Assembly: GCA_021827225.1 (NCBI GenBank)
Contig: JAKAXG010000390.1
Coordinates: 1 to 5,059 of the forward strand
Reading direction: 5' to 3'
DNA from: Actinomycetes bacterium
Lineage (GTDB): Bacteria; Actinomycetota; Acidimicrobiia; Acidimicrobiales; Palsa-688
DNA length: 5,059 bases
The notes under the pieces were generated by a model, which was not told where the DNA came from, made no database searches, and saw only the letters and a list, made by a program, of their open reading frames with translations. The translations under genes and the position numbers were made by a program. Below are positions 4,193 through 5,059 of this stretch, in pieces. Position 1 is the stretch's first letter; each line of letters opens with the position of its first letter.

Positions 4193-5059
4193 GGCTCCAC
4201 CTCCTCCGCGCCCGGAAAGGCCTCCAGAAGGCGCTGCTCAGGTGAGACTACCGCCGTCGGCGCCTCTTCCATCTGCGCCCAGTCGTAGTCGGAGGGATCC
4301 TCCGGGGGTTCCTCGTAACCGGGCGCCGGGTCACCCCGGCGCTCCTCTCCTCGTCGTCCGCCGCCCGGGGCCCGGCCGGCCCCGGAGTCGTCGTCCAGCA
4401 CCAGCTTCAGCGGGACGGGACGGCCGAAATGGGCGGCCAGCGCCGCCTCCACCTCCGGCCGGTTCGGCTCCGCCCGGGTCAGGAGGCCCCGGTCGGGCAC
4501 GGCGTAGACGGCGGCGCCCGCCTCCGACGGCAGGAACCGCCCGGTGGCCACGTAGACCTTCACCGCCGGGCGCAGCCCGGGCAGTATCCGGTCGCCCCAC
4601 GCCACGGTCAGCTCCTCCCGGGAGGGGATGGTCCCGCCCGGCGCCGGGCTCGTCGCGGTCGGGGCCGGGGCCGGGCTCGTCGCGGCGGGGGCCGGGGCTG
4701 GGCTCGTCGGGGCCGGGGCCGGGCTGGTCGTGGCCGGGGCCGGGTTCGGGGCCGGGGCCGGGTTCGGGGCCGGTCGCTGCGGGCGGCGGTCGGGCGCTCC
4801 CCGGCCGGGCAGGGGCGGCGGCGGTCCCAGCGATGTCGGTGCTGCCGCCGGCGCTGCGCCAGCCGGAGCCTGCCGGGCGGCGGGGCGGGGGACGGCGGTG
4901 CCCTGCGACCGGCAGACGCGGGGGACGCTCTTTGCCGGTCGCAAGGATCGAGCCCGCTTCCTCCCGATAAGGGACACCGTCGGCCTGGACGAGGACGCTG
5001 CCGTGGGCGTTTGCGTGCGGCTGCTCCATGGCGGCCATATCCTCTGCGCGCGTGATGAC
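4189..5059 (-). CDS. dnaX: DNA polymerase III subunit gamma/tau, C-terminal part (5' end beyond window)
   Basis: The frame ends at TGA 4191-4189 and stays open to the right window edge. The recognisable part is a C-terminal domain coded by about 4620-4387: EELTVAWGDRILPGL, KVYVATGRFLP, then EVEAALAAHFGRPVPLKLVLDD. It is followed by an acidic, Gly/Arg-rich stretch and a closing LLEAFPGAEEVEP, which resembles the ends of actinobacterial DnaX. Upstream is a Pro/Ala/Ser linker (about 4639-4773). DnaX is the clamp-loader ATPase of the replisome; its AAA+ and collar domains would lie beyond 5059 and are not seen. The dnaX call therefore rests on this tail domain and on ybaB and recR following directly. 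A GTG at 4977 or TTG at 4944 could start a separate short protein carrying only this domain. Between about 4950 and 5059 another minus-strand frame looks at least as protein-like, so continuity to the edge is uncertain. Confidence 0.7.
   Translation of the reverse strand, partial: SSRAQRIWPPWSSRTQTPTAASSSRPTVSLIGRKRARSLRPAKSVPRVCRSQGTAVPRPAARQAPAGAAPAAAPTSLGPPPPLPGRGAPDRRPQRPAPNPAPAPNPAPATTSPAPAPTSPAPAPAATSPAPAPTATSPAPGGTIPSREELTVAWGDRILPGLRPAVKVYVATGRFLPSEAGAAVYAVPDRGLLTRAEPNRPEVEAALAAHFGRPVPLKLVLDDDSGAGRAPGGGRRGEERRGDPAPGYEEPPEDPSDYDWAQMEEAPTAVVSPEQRLLEAFPGAEEVEP
4199..4207 (-). promoter_or_regulatory. Ribosome-binding site for ybaB, inside the end of dnaX
   Basis: GGAGGAGGT on the minus strand lies 6 nt before the GTG start at 4192 and within the last codons of dnaX. 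With the GTGA stop/start overlap it supports both reinitiation and independent loading of ribosomes on ybaB. Confidence 0.75.
4639..4773 (-). repeat. Degenerate Pro/Ala/Ser repeat in the DnaX linker
   Basis: On the plus strand the tract is built from imperfect copies of GGGGCCGGGGCCGGGCTCGT with short variable ends; the right-hand copies shorten to GGCCGGGGCCGGGTTCG. In the dnaX frame it gives TSPAPAPTA, TSPAPAPAA, TSPAPAP and APNPAPAP units, a flexible linker of about 45 residues. Such tracts usually change length by slippage. Confidence 0.8.
4901..4946 (-). repeat. Inverted repeat: strong stem-loop in the upstream dnaX region
   Basis: CCCTGCGACCGGCA (4901-4914) and TGCCGGTCGCAAGG (4933-4946) are complementary over 14 bp, the inner 10 perfectly, around an 18-nt loop (4915-4932). 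The only imperfect pair is C4903/A4944. In a minus-strand RNA this becomes a G-U wobble, while in a plus-strand RNA it is a C-A mismatch, so the structure suits the dnaX transcript. There is no U-run beside it, so it is not an intrinsic terminator. Confidence 0.7.

Noticed and set aside
4901..4946. Intrinsic terminator
   Set aside because: The stem is strong but no T-run follows on either strand, and it lies within an open frame upstream of the DnaX tail domain.
3432..4970. 512-codon plus-strand open frame
   Set aside because: It lies opposite recR, ybaB and dnaX and is Ser/Pro/Arg-rich throughout, with no conserved motif.
4900..5059. SRP RNA or tRNA gene near dnaX
   Set aside because: These genes often neighbour dnaX, so I looked for the SRP tetraloop with GGAAG/AGCAG sequence and for tRNA arms. 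The hairpin has neither, and no cloverleaf can be drawn.

Overview
The window is very GC-rich, with a strong G/C preference at third codon positions, GTG and TTG starts, and tightly packed or overlapping genes. The order dnaX-ybaB-recR and a thiolase resembling mycobacterial FadA4 point to a high-GC actinomycetotal bacterium. A lineage such as Acidimicrobiia is possible, but that is an inference from style, not a phylogeny.

Left part (1-1023): a regulator on the minus strand runs off the left edge. It joins an excisionase/MerR-type winged helix to a helical cap and a cobalamin-binding Rossmann domain, the CarH/LitR-like layout. Its W-x9-E-H capping motif is intact, but two other B12-contact positions differ from the classical photoreceptors. 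It is divergent from the next operon. The 163-bp intergenic region holds an unusually A/T-rich patch with an 11-bp-spaced direct repeat (CAGTTA / CAGTAA), a plausible operator and promoter.

Middle (1024-3113): a two-gene plus-strand operon encodes an acetyl-CoA C-acetyltransferase (thiolase, all catalytic residues present) and, 2 nt after its stop, a ketopantoate reductase (PanE family, TTG start). One gene handles acetyl-CoA and free CoA; the other, if it is true PanE, makes a precursor of CoA. A B12-responsive switch over CoA metabolism is an attractive but unproven reading.

Right part (3110-5059): the minus-strand cluster dnaX (C-terminal part only) - ybaB - recR is a conserved DNA replication/repair neighbourhood. 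dnaX and ybaB overlap as GTGA. recR and panE converge and share a CTAG that provides both stop codons. RecR carries an insertion of about 21 residues inside its zinc finger. The DnaX linker is a Pro/Ala/Ser repeat over a G-quadruplex-prone tract. Upstream of it lies a strong stem-loop, in a stretch where the reading frame is ambiguous.

I see no tRNA, rRNA, CRISPR array, insertion sequence or convincing intrinsic terminator. The best candidates for something new are the cobalamin-domain regulator with its operator-like repeat and the frame-ambiguous, structured dnaX linker.
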